Part shown: positions 33,698-42,414 of the stretch, piece after piece
Position numbering within the stretch: the first letter of the stretch is position 1
Layout: each line of letters begins with the position of its first letter
Position numbers and translations under genes: made by a program
Assembly (NCBI GenBank): GCA_965205995.1
Contig: OZ242200.1
Coordinates: 4,340,001 to 4,404,000 of the forward strand
From: MPNO01 sp965205995
Lineage (GTDB): Bacteria; Pseudomonadota; Alphaproteobacteria; MPNO01
Length of the DNA: 64,000 bases
Direction of reading: 5' to 3'
Notes under the pieces: generated by a model
What the model saw: the letters and a program-made list of their open reading frames with translations, nothing else
Told to the model about the DNA's origin: nothing
The model's database searches: none

Positions 33698-34516
33698 TCA
33701 ACGGGTCCAGAGCCGGGGAAAGATCTCGGAGTCGATCGGCCCGCCTTCGACGAGATGCGGCGCGTCGTAGAAGGTCGGCGAGTGACGCCCCGGAAACCAG
33801 GTGATGTCATCGCCCGTGAAGCGAAGCGACACCGCGCGGCGGCGCGCCGCCGCCGAAGGGTTGCCGTTCGCGGCATGCAGCGTCGCCCCGTGGAATACTG
33901 CGACGTCGCCGGGATCGAGATCGAAGCAGATTGTCGGGTAGCGCTCGGGATCGCCGTCGATATCCGGCACCGTCTCCTCGAACTGCTCGGTCTGGGCGAC
34001 GAAATCGCCCTGGCCGATCTTCACCGGGCGGAACAGCTTTCCCCAGGCATGCGAGCCGATCGCGAAGCGGACCGAGCCGGTCGCCTCGGTCACCGGGTCC
34101 AGCGGCACCCAAAAGCTGCAGATCTGCGAGCCCTTGATACGGAAATAGGGCAGGTCGTGATGCCACCAGGTCGGGGTATCGGTGCCCGGTTCCTTGACCA
34201 GCAGATGCTCGTCATAGAGGTTGATCCGGCTCGCCCCCATCAGCTCGGCGGCGAGCCGCGCCATCGGCGATTCGTGCATGAAGCGGCGGAACTGCTCGAA
34301 ACGCAGGAACATGCCGTGGTCGGTGTGGAACCGGCCCTTGCCGTCGCCATAGTCCTTGGCGACATCGCTCGGATCGGCGATCGCCGCGTCAACCCCCTCG
34401 GCCAGCAGCGCAAGCCATTCCGGCGCCACCACATCGCGCAGGCAGAGCGCCCCGTCACGCTGCCAGCGCTCGCGCTCGTCGTCGGCGATATGTCTTTCTT
34501 CGAGGATTGTGGCCAT
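33698..34516 (-). CDS. Phytanoyl-CoA dioxygenase family protein
   Basis: A 272-residue PhyH-family Fe(II)/2-oxoglutarate oxygenase. The HxD iron ligands are in TWWHHDLPYF and the distal His is in VAVFHGATLHAA; Arg in AVSLRFTGDD is the expected 2-oxoglutarate contact. The INLYDEHLLVKEPGTDTP and PLDPVTEATGSVRFAIGSHA segments are typical. The substrate cannot be predicted; such proteins are numerous in marine alphaproteobacteria and act on lipids or small metabolites. It is convergent with hemF, the stop codons being 15 bases apart. Confidence 0.85.
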   Translation of the reverse strand: MATILEERHIADDERERWQRDGALCLRDVVAPEWLALLAEGVDAAIADPSDVAKDYGDGKGRFHTDHGMFLRFEQFRRFMHESPMARLAAELMGASRINLYDEHLLVKEPGTDTPTWWHHDLPYFRIKGSQICSFWVPLDPVTEATGSVRFAIGSHAWGKLFRPVKIGQGDFVAQTEQFEETVPDIDGDPERYPTICFDLDPGDVAVFHGATLHAANGNPSAAARRRAVSLRFTGDDITWFPGRHSPTFYDAPHLVEGGPIDSEIFPRLWTR

Positions 34517-34582
34517 CGATCCGCCTCATCCGAAACCCGTGCGGATTGTCCCTGCCCCGGGAGCATAAGGCAAGCGCGCCGG

Positions 34583-35134
34583 CTAACCGGCGTCGAGCTC
34601 GGAATCCCAGTACAGGAAGTCGCGCCAGCTGTCGTGCAGGTAATTGGGCGGGAAGGCGCGTCCGTGCTGCTGCAGCAGGGCGTTGGACGGCTCGACCGGC
34701 GCGCGGCGCGGGCGCAGCCCGCACTCATGCGGCAGCCGGCTGCCCTTGCGCAGGTTGCATACCGTGCATGCGCTCACCACGTTGACCCAGCTCGTCCGCC
34801 CGCCGCGCGACCGCGGGACGACGTGATCGAAGGTGAGCTCCGGCGTCCCCGGCGCGGTGCCGCAATACTGGCACTCGAAACAGTCGCGCAGGAACACGTT
34901 GAAGCGGGTGAACGCCGGCCGGCGCGACATCGGGATGTAGCGTTTGAGCGCGATCACGCTCGGCAGGCGCATCGCAAACCCCGGCGAGCGCACCTCGCGT
35001 TCGTATTCCGAGATGATGTAGACACGCTCCAGGAACACCGCCTTGACGGCGTCCTGCCAGGACCAGAGCGACAGCGGGAAGTAGCTGAGCGGGCGGAAAT
35101 CCGCGTTCAGCACCAAGGCCGGGCTATCGTTCAT
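34583..35134 (-). CDS. HNH endonuclease
   Basis: A 183-residue HNH protein of the kind widely conserved as a stand-alone gene in alphaproteobacteria. The zinc ribbons are Cys88/Cys91 (CQYCG) and Cys123/Cys126 (CTVCN), and the catalytic core is TFDHVVPRSRGGRTSWVNVV with His104. The N-terminus (LVLNADFRPLSYFPLSLWSW) is the other family signature. Cellular role unknown; it is not linked to a restriction system here. The start at 35134 is set by this N-terminus. Confidence 0.88.
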   Translation of the reverse strand: MNDSPALVLNADFRPLSYFPLSLWSWQDAVKAVFLERVYIISEYEREVRSPGFAMRLPSVIALKRYIPMSRRPAFTRFNVFLRDCFECQYCGTAPGTPELTFDHVVPRSRGGRTSWVNVVSACTVCNLRKGSRLPHECGLRPRRAPVEPSNALLQQHGRAFPPNYLHDSWRDFLYWDSELDAG

Positions 35135-35332
35135 CGCAATCCCCGATCGGTCCCCGGCCGAAAGCGCTAGCCCGCCACCCCATGCAACATGTCCCCAGTT
35201 TACCCAAATCGTCCGGGGGCGGCAACGAAGCGCGGCTTGTGAGGTTGTCCGCGGGCCGTCGCCACCGAATTCGATTGAGCGGCGGCGGCGCTTGCCCGAA
35301 AATCCCTGCATCCGGTCCGAGGAGATCCCGCC

Positions 35333-36247
35333 ATGTCCGTCCGCCGCATCGAACTGGTCGAAGTTTCGCCGCGGGACGGGCTCCAGAACGAGCCCGAGAT
35401 CCTGTCGACGGAGGTCAAGCTCGAGCTCATAGACCGCGCGGTCGCCGCCGGGGTGCGCCGGCTCGAGGCGGCGAGTTTCGTCAACCCCAAGCGGGTCCCG
35501 CAGATGGCCGATGCCGAGGCGGTGATGGCGGGCCTGCCGAAGGACGACGGCGTGACCTATATCGGCCTGGTGCTCAACCGGCGCGGCTTCGACCGCGCGG
35601 CGGAGGCGGGCTGCAAGGAAGTCAACTACGCGCTCGTCGCCAGCGATGCGTTCTCCGAACGCAATCAGGGAACCACCATCGAGCAGGGGATGCGCGTCCT
35701 CGACGACATCGCCGCCGCCGCAAGCGCGGCCGGCATCCGGTGCAGCGCGACGATCAGCGCCGCCTTCGGCTGTCCCTTCCAGGGCGCGGTGAAACCGGAA
35801 CGGGTGCATGGGCTGGTCGCCCATTGCGCCAGTCTCGGCCTGTTCGAGATCGGCATCGCCGACACCATCGGCGTGGCCGCGCCCGGAGAGGTCGCCGGGA
35901 TGTTCGCCGAAGCCGCCCGGCTGGCGCCGGAAGCACGGCTACGCGGGCATTTTCACAACACGCGGAATACCGGGATCGCCAATGCCTTCGCCGCGGTCGA
36001 GGCGGGGGTGCATGCGCTCGATGCGAGCATCGGCGGCATCGGCGGCTGTCCGTTCGCGCCGGCGGCGACCGGCAACATTCCGTCCGAGGACCTGATCTAC
36101 ATGCTCGACCGGCTGGGTGTGGAGACCGGAATCTCTATCGAGGCGCTGATCGAGACCGCCCACTGGATCGAGACGCAGCTCGGCCGCCCGGTGCCGGCGA
36201 TGGTGAGCCGGGCGGGCAATTTCCCCCCGGCCGAGCTGCGCGCCTAG
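35333..36247 (+). CDS. mvaB: Hydroxymethylglutaryl-CoA lyase
   Basis: A 304-residue DRE-TIM metallolyase. The N-terminal ELVEVSPRDGLQNEPEIL, metal-binding HFHNTRNTG and the GGCPFAPAATGN loop with the catalytic Cys identify HMG-CoA lyase, which splits HMG-CoA into acetoacetate and acetyl-CoA at the end of leucine breakdown. Other leucine-pathway genes (carboxylase, hydratase) are not in the window. A ribosome site (gaggagatcccgcc) precedes the ATG. The methyltransferase gene follows after 7 bases. Confidence 0.93.
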   Translation: MSVRRIELVEVSPRDGLQNEPEILSTEVKLELIDRAVAAGVRRLEAASFVNPKRVPQMADAEAVMAGLPKDDGVTYIGLVLNRRGFDRAAEAGCKEVNYALVASDAFSERNQGTTIEQGMRVLDDIAAAASAAGIRCSATISAAFGCPFQGAVKPERVHGLVAHCASLGLFEIGIADTIGVAAPGEVAGMFAEAARLAPEARLRGHFHNTRNTGIANAFAAVEAGVHALDASIGGIGGCPFAPAATGNIPSEDLIYMLDRLGVETGISIEALIETAHWIETQLGRPVPAMVSRAGNFPPAELRA

Positions 36248-36254
36248 GCCCGCG

Positions 36255-36893
36255 ATGCACGAGCCCCGGGCGACGCCTGCCGTCGGACCCGGCGCCTGGT
36301 CCGCCTATTACGAGAAGACCGGCAAGCGTCCGCCGCGCGAGACCCTGATCCGCGCCCTCGATGCCTTCGACCGGGAGCCCGCGGGCGACCGCCTCGCGGT
36401 CGATCTGGGCTGCGGCGGCGGGCGCGATGTCGTCGAGCTGCTGCGCCGCGGCTGGACGGTGCTCGCAATCGACGCCGAGGCGGCGGCCATCGAACAGCTC
36501 ACCGCGCGCGACGATTTACCCGCGACCGGCAGGCTGGAGACCAGGGCCGGCCGTTTCGAAGCGGTCGACTGGCCGGAGGTCGATTTGGTGAATTCGAGCT
36601 TCGCCCTGCCGCTCTGCCCGCCCGGGGCGTTTCCCCGGCTGTGGTCGCGGATCGCCGGTTCCCTTGGCCCCGGCGGGCGGTTTTCGGGCCAGCTCTACGG
36701 CGATCGGGATGAGTGGTTCGGCGACCCGACGATCACCTTTCACAGCGCCCGAGCGGTCGAAACGCTGCTCGACGGATTCGATGTCGAGCATTTGCGGGAG
36801 GAAGAGGACGACAGCGTCACGCCGCGCGGGCTGCCCAAGCACTGGCACATCTTCCACATCGTGGCGCGGAAGAAGGACCGATCGCCCCGCTGA
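36255..36893 (+). CDS. Class I SAM-dependent methyltransferase
   Basis: A 212-residue methyltransferase with the SAM-binding motif I AVDLGCGGGRDVVELLRRGW followed by LAIDAEAAAI, the post-I DWPEVDLVNSSFALPLCPP and the HWHIFHIVARK C-terminus. It resembles TehB-like or generic small-molecule methyltransferases. It lies 7 bases downstream of the HMG-CoA lyase gene and is probably cotranscribed, though no functional link is obvious. Substrate unknown. Confidence 0.8.
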   Translation: MHEPRATPAVGPGAWSAYYEKTGKRPPRETLIRALDAFDREPAGDRLAVDLGCGGGRDVVELLRRGWTVLAIDAEAAAIEQLTARDDLPATGRLETRAGRFEAVDWPEVDLVNSSFALPLCPPGAFPRLWSRIAGSLGPGGRFSGQLYGDRDEWFGDPTITFHSARAVETLLDGFDVEHLREEEDDSVTPRGLPKHWHIFHIVARKKDRSPR

Positions 36894-36911
36894 ATTTCGC
36901 GACCGGATGGC

Positions 36912-37091
36912 TCAGACGTGGCTTTCCGAGGTCCGGATCAGGTGCATGATGAAGAGAAAGCAGATGGCGAACATCGCAAGCCCGCCGAAATAGCCGACGC
37001 TGTCGGGTCCGGCTTTCGCGCTGACGAACAGCCCGCAAACGCCGAGTACCGCGGAACTGCCGCCGAGCACCCAATTGCCGACATTGTGCAT
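36912..37091 (-). CDS. Small two-helix membrane protein, 59 residues
   Basis: A short minus-strand gene beginning MHNVGNWVLGGSSAVLGVCG and ending MHLIRTSESHV. Two hydrophobic segments (WVLGGSSAVLGVCGLFVSA and GYFGGLAMFAICFLFIMHLI) joined by KAGPDS suggest a hairpin of two membrane helices. Codon third positions are G/C-rich as in neighbouring genes. No family is recognised. It starts 30 bases after the 3' end of the tRNA-Gly gene on the same strand and may be read from the same promoter. It is easily missed because of its size. Confidence 0.5.
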   Translation of the reverse strand: MHNVGNWVLGGSSAVLGVCGLFVSAKAGPDSVGYFGGLAMFAICFLFIMHLIRTSESHV

Positions 37092-37120
37092 AAGACAGAA
37101 TCCGTGTTCCTGGGGCGGAG

Positions 37121-37195
37121 TGGAGCGGGTGATCGGATTCGAACCGACGACTTCAACCTTGGCAAGGTTGCGCTCTACCCCTGAGCTACACCCGC
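37121..37195 (-). tRNA. tRNA-Gly (GCC)
   Basis: A 75-base tRNA including an encoded CCA end. The acceptor stem pairs GCGGGTG with CACCCGC, the D arm is GCTC-AGGGGTA-GAGC, the anticodon arm CAACC-TTGCCAA-GGTTG gives anticodon GCC, and the T arm is GTCGG-TTCGAAT-CCGAT. All stems pair fully. Confidence 0.97.
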
Positions 37196-37256
37196 ATTGG
37201 CGCGGGAGTATATTCTTCGGCGCAAGCCGACTTCAAGCGTTGTGTAGAGGGACGAG

Positions 37257-37790
37257 ATGACCGATACGATGTCGCCGGACACGATCGCCGCCCGGCAGAA
37301 AATGCTGTTCGAGCGGCTTGAGGTCCTCGGGATCGCAACCGAGACCCATACCCATGCCCCCGTGTTCACCGTCGGGGAGAGCCGCGAGCTGCGCGGCGAC
37401 CTGCCCGGTGCGCATTGCAAGTCGCTGTTTCTCAAGGACAAGAAAAGCGTGCTGTGGCTGGTCGTGGCGCTTGAAGACCGGCGTATCGACCTGAAGGCGC
37501 TGGCCGGGCTGATCGGCGCCGCCAGGCTCTCCTTCGCCAGCCCCGAAAGGCTTGCCGCCCATCTCGGCGTGGTGCCGGGCGCGGTCACCCCGTTCGCCCT
37601 GATCAACGATGAGCGCAACGCGGTCCGGGTGGTGATCGATGCCGGCATCATGAAATCGGGCCAGGCGCATTTCCACCCGTTGTCGAACGACGCCACGACG
37701 GCGATCGCGCCCGCCGATCTGCTGCGCTTCATCGCGGCGCTGGGCCACGATCCGGCCGTCGTCGATCTCGCGGCGGCCGCTTCGGGATGA
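37257..37790 (+). CDS. Prolyl-tRNA deacylase (YbaK/ProX family)
   Basis: A 177-residue trans-editing protein of the YbaK/PrdX family, which hydrolyses mischarged Ala-tRNA-Pro or related errors. Features are THTHAPVFTVGESREL, GAHCKSLFLKDKK with the conserved Lys, GVVPGAVTPFALIND and the C-terminal FHPLSNDATTAI. It is close to the free-standing ProXp-ala proteins rather than a domain of ProRS. It begins 62 bases from the tRNA-Gly gene, transcribed away from it. Confidence 0.88.
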   Translation: MTDTMSPDTIAARQKMLFERLEVLGIATETHTHAPVFTVGESRELRGDLPGAHCKSLFLKDKKSVLWLVVALEDRRIDLKALAGLIGAARLSFASPERLAAHLGVVPGAVTPFALINDERNAVRVVIDAGIMKSGQAHFHPLSNDATTAIAPADLLRFIAALGHDPAVVDLAAAASG

Positions 37791-37895
37791 CGGTCCGGGC
37801 TTGCTTCCGCGAGCCTCCTCGCCCATGGTGGCGCCGCTCCTTCCGGCCGTCTCCGGCGGCCGCTATCCAGCGGATTTGAGGCACGGAACAGCACG

Positions 37896-38810
37896 ATGGA
37901 ACCGATCCTGGGACAGCCGGGCGATGTGCCCGCCGACGTGATCAAGGACGGCTCGACCGCCACATTCATGGCGGATGTCATCGAGGCTTCGATGGACGCG
38001 CCCGTGGTGGTCGACTTCTGGGCGCCCTGGTGCGGACCCTGCAAACAGCTCGGACCCGTGCTCGAGAAGGTGGTCCGTGCCGCGAACGGGGCGGTCAAGC
38101 TGGTCAAGATCGACATCGACCAGGACCCCGAGATTGCCCAGCAGCTCCGCGTGCAATCGATTCCCGCGGTCTTCGCGTTTTCCGGCGGGCGCCCGGTCGA
38201 CGCGTTCCAGGGCGCGCTGCCCGAAAGCCAGGTCAAGTCGTTCATCGACAAACTCGCGAAATCGGCGGGTACCGCCGTCGCCTCGCCGCTCGACGAAGCC
38301 CTGGACCAGGCCGCCGAACGTCTGGCCGCCAAGGATTTCGGCGCCGCCGCGTCGATCTACGCACAGGTGGTCCAGCATGCGCCGGACAATGCCGCCGGGA
38401 TCGCCGGCCTCACCCGCGCGCTGGTCGGCCTGGGCGAGGTGGGACAGGCGCGCGAGGTATTCGACACGCTGCCCGAGGATGCGCGCGGCAACGTCGAGGC
38501 CGAGGCAGCCGCGTCCGCGCTGGCGCTGGCCGAGAAGGCCGCCGATACCGGCGACCGGGACGAATTGCTGGCCAGGCTCGAATCTCATCCCGACGACCAC
38601 CAGGCCCGGTTCGACCTCGCCCTCGCCTTGCATGCCGAGGGCCGCAACGAAGAGGCGATCGACGCGCTGGTCGAGATCGTCCGGCGGGCGCGGGAATGGA
38701 ACGACCAGGCGGCGCGCAAGCAGCTCCTCGAGCTGTTCGAGGCGCTGGGTCCGACCGACCCGGCGACCGTCGCCGGGCGGCGCAAGCTGTCGGCCATCCT
38801 GTTCTCCTGA
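37896..38810 (+). CDS. Thioredoxin-fold co-chaperone CnoX/YbbN
   Basis: A 304-residue protein with an N-terminal thioredoxin domain (active site WCGPC at 45-49, cis-Pro loop SIPAVFAF) and a C-terminal TPR-like region (ALDQAAERLAAKDFGAAASI, ADTGDRDELLARLESHPDDH). This is the CnoX/YbbN architecture, which holds stress-damaged proteins and hands them to GroEL and DnaK; unlike E. coli CnoX (SXXC), this form keeps both cysteines and could be redox-active. Its stop overlaps the next gene by 1 base, tying it to a Lon-domain protein. Confidence 0.9.
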   Translation: MEPILGQPGDVPADVIKDGSTATFMADVIEASMDAPVVVDFWAPWCGPCKQLGPVLEKVVRAANGAVKLVKIDIDQDPEIAQQLRVQSIPAVFAFSGGRPVDAFQGALPESQVKSFIDKLAKSAGTAVASPLDEALDQAAERLAAKDFGAAASIYAQVVQHAPDNAAGIAGLTRALVGLGEVGQAREVFDTLPEDARGNVEAEAAASALALAEKAADTGDRDELLARLESHPDDHQARFDLALALHAEGRNEEAIDALVEIVRRAREWNDQAARKQLLELFEALGPTDPATVAGRRKLSAILFS

Positions 38811-39475
38811 TGGTTGGCCCGTTCGACCCCGATTTCGAGGATTTGCCGGACGAGATTCCGATCTTCCCGCTCGGCGGCGCGCTGTTGTTGCCGCGGAACC
38901 GCCTGCCGCTCAACATTTTCGAGCCGCGCTACCTCAACATGACCGCGACCGCGCTGGCGGCGCCGCAGCGGCTGATCGGCATGATTCAACCGAAGCAGCA
39001 GGACGGCGGCGATGAGCCGGAAATCTACCGCACCGGATGCGCCGGGCGCATCATCTCGTTCGGCGAAACCGAGGACGGGCGCTATCTGATCACGCTCAAG
39101 GGGCTGATCCGCTTCGCCGTCGACCGGGAACTCGGCCTGCGCGACGGCTACCGCCGGGCGCGGGCGCGTTTCGGCGCCTTTCGCGACGACCTGGTGGAGC
39201 CGTCGACCAAGATCGCGGTCGACCGCGAGCGGCTGTTGAACGCGCTCCGGGCCTATCTGCGCCAGCAGAACGTGGACGCCAACTGGGAGGCGATCGAGGG
39301 CACCGAGGATTCGCGGCTGATCGATTCGCTGGCGATGATGTGCCCTTTCCGGACCAGCGAGAAACAGGCGTTGCTCGAAGCCCCGGACACGGCCGAACGG
39401 GCCGAGATCGTCATGACCCTGCTCGAAATGGCGCTTCTCGAGCGTTCGCATGACGAAGGTCATACCAGGCAGTAG
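38810..39475 (+). CDS. Lon substrate-binding domain protein
   Basis: A 221-residue protein consisting of the Lon N-terminal (LAN/PUA-like) domain only: IPIFPLGGALLLPRNRLPLN, IFEPRYLNM, IGMIQPKQQ, GRIISFGETEDGRYLITLKG and the helical C-terminus with LAMMCPFRTSEKQALLEA. It has no AAA or protease part. It probably helps select or present proteins for quality control, which fits the preceding co-chaperone gene (TGATG overlap). It overlaps slightly the upstream open frame of the Trm112 gene, whose better start is at 39489. Confidence 0.9.
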   Translation: MVGPFDPDFEDLPDEIPIFPLGGALLLPRNRLPLNIFEPRYLNMTATALAAPQRLIGMIQPKQQDGGDEPEIYRTGCAGRIISFGETEDGRYLITLKGLIRFAVDRELGLRDGYRRARARFGAFRDDLVEPSTKIAVDRERLLNALRAYLRQQNVDANWEAIEGTEDSRLIDSLAMMCPFRTSEKQALLEAPDTAERAEIVMTLLEMALLERSHDEGHTRQ

Positions 39476-39488
39476 GGCGGGGAGAGGT

Positions 39489-39722
39489 ATGGCAGACCAG
39501 CCCGCAACCGATGCAGCCGATGCGGACCCTCGCGCCGGACACGGTCGCGCCATAGACCCCAGGCTGCTCGAGATTCTGGTCTGCCCGTTGACCAAGGGAC
39601 CGCTGCGCTACGACGAGGCGGCCCAGGAGCTCGTCAGCGACCGCGCCGGGCTCGCCTTTCCGATCCGCGACGGCGTACCGATCATGCTGGTCGACGAAGC
39701 GCGCCGCATCGCCGGGGACTAA
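39489..39722 (+). CDS. Trm112-family zinc-ribbon-like protein
   Basis: A 77-residue Trm112/YcaR-type protein. The core is LLEILVCPLTKGPLRYDEAA followed by SDRAGLAFPIRDGVPIMLVD, which defines the family. In eukaryotes and archaea Trm112 activates methyltransferases; the bacterial role is unclear. Only one of the four usual zinc-binding cysteines (CPLTKG) is present, so zinc is probably not bound. The ATG at 39489 follows ggagaggt; the longer in-frame start at 39450 would lie inside the previous gene. Confidence 0.88.
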   Translation: MADQPATDAADADPRAGHGRAIDPRLLEILVCPLTKGPLRYDEAAQELVSDRAGLAFPIRDGVPIMLVDEARRIAGD

Positions 39723-39723
39723 T

Positions 39724-40098
39724 TTGGCAAACCCCGACGCACCCGCGCCCTGGCCGACGGCGCTGCGGCTCAAATCGGCGGAGAAAGTGCTCGAAATCGA
39801 CTTCGACGACGGAACGGGTTTCGCGTTGCCGGCGGAGTTCCTGCGCGTCGAGAGCCCGTCCGCCGAAGTCCGGGGGCACGGGCCGGGCCAAAAGCAGCTC
39901 ATCCCCGGACGGCGCCACGTCGGAATCATGCGCCTGGAGCCGGTGGGCAATTACGCGGTTCGCATCGTGTTCGACGACCTCCACGATACCGGGCTGTACT
40001 CGTGGACCTTTCTCCATGAATTGGGCCGGAATCGCGAACGGCTCTGGGATACCTATCTGCAGGCGCTCGCAGCCGCCGGGCTGAGCCGCGACCCCTGA
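39724..40098 (+). CDS. DUF971-domain protein
   Basis: A 124-residue protein with the DUF971 domain, named also for its similarity to the N-terminal domain of gamma-butyrobetaine hydroxylase. Motifs are LRLKSAEKVLEIDFDDG, ALPAEFLRVESPSAEV, VGIMRLEPVGNYAVRIVFDD and the C-terminal TGLYSWTFLHELGRN. The start is a TTG at 39724, one base after the previous stop, since no ATG or GTG fits. Family members in plants and bacteria have been linked to Fe-S cluster transfer; function here is unproven. Confidence 0.85.
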   Translation: MANPDAPAPWPTALRLKSAEKVLEIDFDDGTGFALPAEFLRVESPSAEVRGHGPGQKQLIPGRRHVGIMRLEPVGNYAVRIVFDDLHDTGLYSWTFLHELGRNRERLWDTYLQALAAAGLSRDP

Positions 40099-40140
40099 GC
40101 CGCGGGAGAGGGTACCGCAACCGGAAAGCGGGGTGAGGAC

Positions 40141-40956
40141 ATGCTTGAGCTCTACCATCACGGTTCGTCCGTATGCGCAGCCAAGGTGAGGCTTTTCCTG
40201 GAGGAGAAGCGCCTGTCCTGGCAGGGGCGCTATGTCGACATCCTCACGGGCGAGCAGTTCGCCCCCGAATACATGAAGCTCAACCCGAAGGCAGTCGTTC
40301 CCACCCTGGTGCATGACGGGAGGACGGTCTGGGAGTCATCGGTGATCTGCGAATATCTCGACGACGTGTTCGCCGAGCGTCGGATCCGACCCGAGGACCC
40401 CATGCAGCGGGCCCAGACCCGCTACTGGACCAAGGCGGTCGACGAGCAGCTTCACCCCGCCTGCGGCGCCCTGACCTTCATGTCGTCCCACCGCCACACG
40501 ATTCGGGCGCTGGGGGAGGAACGGATGCAGGAGTTTCTCGATTCGACGCCCCCCTTTTCCGTGACCTCCGACTGGCACGAACGGAAAAAATCCTATGTCC
40601 GGCTTGGCTTCGAGGCGCCGGACGCGCGCGCGAAGGTCGAGCTTTACGATCGCCACCTCCACAAGATGGAGGAGGCGCTCCAGCAGGGCGACTGGCTGGT
40701 CGGCGACAGGTTCGGCTTCTCCGACATCGCGCTCACGCCCTATGTGATGCGGCTCGACATGATGTCCATGCAGGGGATGTGGTCCGGCGGCAGGCTGCCC
40801 CGGGTGGAGGCGTGGCTCGGCAACATCAAGGCGCGGGCGAGCTTTCAACCGGCGATCTGGGACTGGATGCCCGAGGAGCTGACTGAACAACTCAGGGTCA
40901 ACGGGGCCAAGAGCTGGCCGGAGGTGGCGGCCATGCTGGACATCGATCGGGGCTGA
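40141..40956 (+). CDS. Glutathione S-transferase family protein
   Basis: A 271-residue GST-fold protein. The thioredoxin-like N-terminal domain (LYHHGSSVCAAKVRLFLEEK) has the conserved cis-Pro in VVPTLVHDG and the ESSVICEYLDD glutathione-binding loop; the helical domain has the N-capping motif GDRFGFSDIALTPYVMRL. A 50-residue insertion in the helical part makes it longer than most GSTs. A Ser-Ser-Val-Cys active-site region leaves open a Ser or Cys mechanism. Substrate unknown. A ten-G run starts 2 bases after its stop. Confidence 0.83.
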   Translation: MLELYHHGSSVCAAKVRLFLEEKRLSWQGRYVDILTGEQFAPEYMKLNPKAVVPTLVHDGRTVWESSVICEYLDDVFAERRIRPEDPMQRAQTRYWTKAVDEQLHPACGALTFMSSHRHTIRALGEERMQEFLDSTPPFSVTSDWHERKKSYVRLGFEAPDARAKVELYDRHLHKMEEALQQGDWLVGDRFGFSDIALTPYVMRLDMMSMQGMWSGGRLPRVEAWLGNIKARASFQPAIWDWMPEELTEQLRVNGAKSWPEVAAMLDIDRG

Positions 40957-40967
40957 AGGGGGGGGGG

Positions 40968-40985
40968 CTGACGCCGCGGCGTCAG
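40968..40985. terminator. Palindrome between convergent genes
   Basis: An 18-base perfect palindrome (ctgacgccgcggcgtcag) lies between the GST stop and the ubiH-like stop, which it includes, just after a run of ten G (40958-40967). It has no T tract, so it is at best a weak terminator. Confidence 0.3.
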
Positions 40986-42187
40986 AGGGGAATTCCGCGC
41001 GCCAGACGCGGCTTGTCGCCGACCTCGCCCATCGCGTGGCGCATGAACAGCCGTTTCAGAGCCGGGATCCGGTCGACCGCCGCCAGGCCGAGCCGGCGGC
41101 CCAGCGCCACCGGGGCGATGTCATTGGAAAACAGCCGGTTCAGGCCGTCGGTGGCGGCCAGCATCGTGAAATTGTCGGCCCGTCGCCAGCGCGCATAGCG
41201 CGCCAGCTCGGTCACCGCGCCGATATCGAGGCCGAGCCGGGCGGTATCGACGATCACCTCGGCCAGCGCCGCCGCATCGCGGATACCGAGATTGAAGCCC
41301 TGACCCGCGATCGGATGGATCGCATGCGCCGCATCGCCCGCCACGGCAAGCCGGTGCGCCGTGTAGCGCTCCGCAAGGGTCAGCGCCAGCGGAAAGGAGA
41401 ACACCGGTCCTTCGACTTCGAGCGCGCCGAGATAATCGGTGAACCGCCACCCGAGTTCGTCGGAAAATGGGCCGGGCGGGAGCGCGAGGATGCGGGCCGC
41501 GATATCCGCCTGCTCGGTCCAGACGATCGACGAGCGGTTGCCGGTCATCGGCAGGATCGCGAATGGGCCGGCGGGCAGGAAACGTTCCTGGGCGATGCCG
41601 CGATGCGGCCGTTGGTGAGCGACGGTGCATACGATTCCGGTCTGGTCGTAGCGCCATTCGACGGCGCCCAGCCCGGCGGCGCGCCGCAGCGGCGAGTCCC
41701 GGCCATCGGTTGCGATCAACAGGAGGGCGGTGAGGTCGCGCCCATCGTCGAGCGCGACCCGGGCCTCGATCGGATCGCGCTCGTGACGCTCGATCGACCT
41801 CCCGTCGAGAAGAGTCGCTGAGGCCAGGGTCGCGATCCGCTCAAGGAGTATCCGGCGGATATGACGGTTCTCGACGATATAGCCGAGGGCGTCCGCCCCG
41901 ACCTCCGCGCTGTCGTAGTGCAAATGGAGCGGCGACGCGCCGTCGGAAACCCGAATCTGGCGGATCGGTTCGGCCTCGGCGGCAAGCCCGTCCCAGACGC
42001 CGATCGTGTCCAGGACGGTCCGGGAGCCCCGCGCGATCGCCGATACCCGGCCGTCGAACGCGGTTGTCCGCATCGTCGGTGCCGGTCTCCGGTCGACGAC
42101 CGCGACATTCACTCCGGCGCTGCCGAGCGCGGCGGCGAGGGTCAGCCCGACCATGCCGCCCCCGCCGACGATCACCTGGAAGTCCAT
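40982..42187 (-). CDS. UbiH/UbiF/COQ6-family ubiquinone hydroxylase
   Basis: A 401-residue flavin monooxygenase of the ubiquinone-biosynthesis family. It has the FAD motif VGGGMVGLTLAAALG near the N-terminus, the middle ATDGRDSPLRRAAGLG motif and the C-terminal GDAAHAIHPIAGQGFNLGIRDAAAL that defines UbiH/COQ6 proteins. It should hydroxylate one position of the ubiquinone ring; which one cannot be told from sequence, and alphaproteobacteria use UbiL, UbiM or UbiF/H variants. It is divergent from dapC across a 287-base gap that holds no gene. Confidence 0.88.
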   Translation of the reverse strand: MDFQVIVGGGGMVGLTLAAALGSAGVNVAVVDRRPAPTMRTTAFDGRVSAIARGSRTVLDTIGVWDGLAAEAEPIRQIRVSDGASPLHLHYDSAEVGADALGYIVENRHIRRILLERIATLASATLLDGRSIERHERDPIEARVALDDGRDLTALLLIATDGRDSPLRRAAGLGAVEWRYDQTGIVCTVAHQRPHRGIAQERFLPAGPFAILPMTGNRSSIVWTEQADIAARILALPPGPFSDELGWRFTDYLGALEVEGPVFSFPLALTLAERYTAHRLAVAGDAAHAIHPIAGQGFNLGIRDAAALAEVIVDTARLGLDIGAVTELARYARWRRADNFTMLAATDGLNRLFSNDIAPVALGRRLGLAAVDRIPALKRLFMRHAMGEVGDKPRLARGIPL

Positions 42188-42414
42188 CGCCGCCCCGCCG
42201 TCACAATTCGTACCCCCGGTCGTACCCCCGGATCGATCCGCCGAGCACTATAGCGCGGCCGGCCCGCGCCGCGGCGCAACCCGGCGCGACATGCCGTCCG
42301 GGGCGCGCGACGGGCCTCCGGCCGCGGCACCGGGTCCATTCGAATCGCCACAAGCACTTGGGGGTCCCGGGCAGGATTTCACAACATGCAGGGGTATAAC
42401 GGTGAGAGCGGTGC

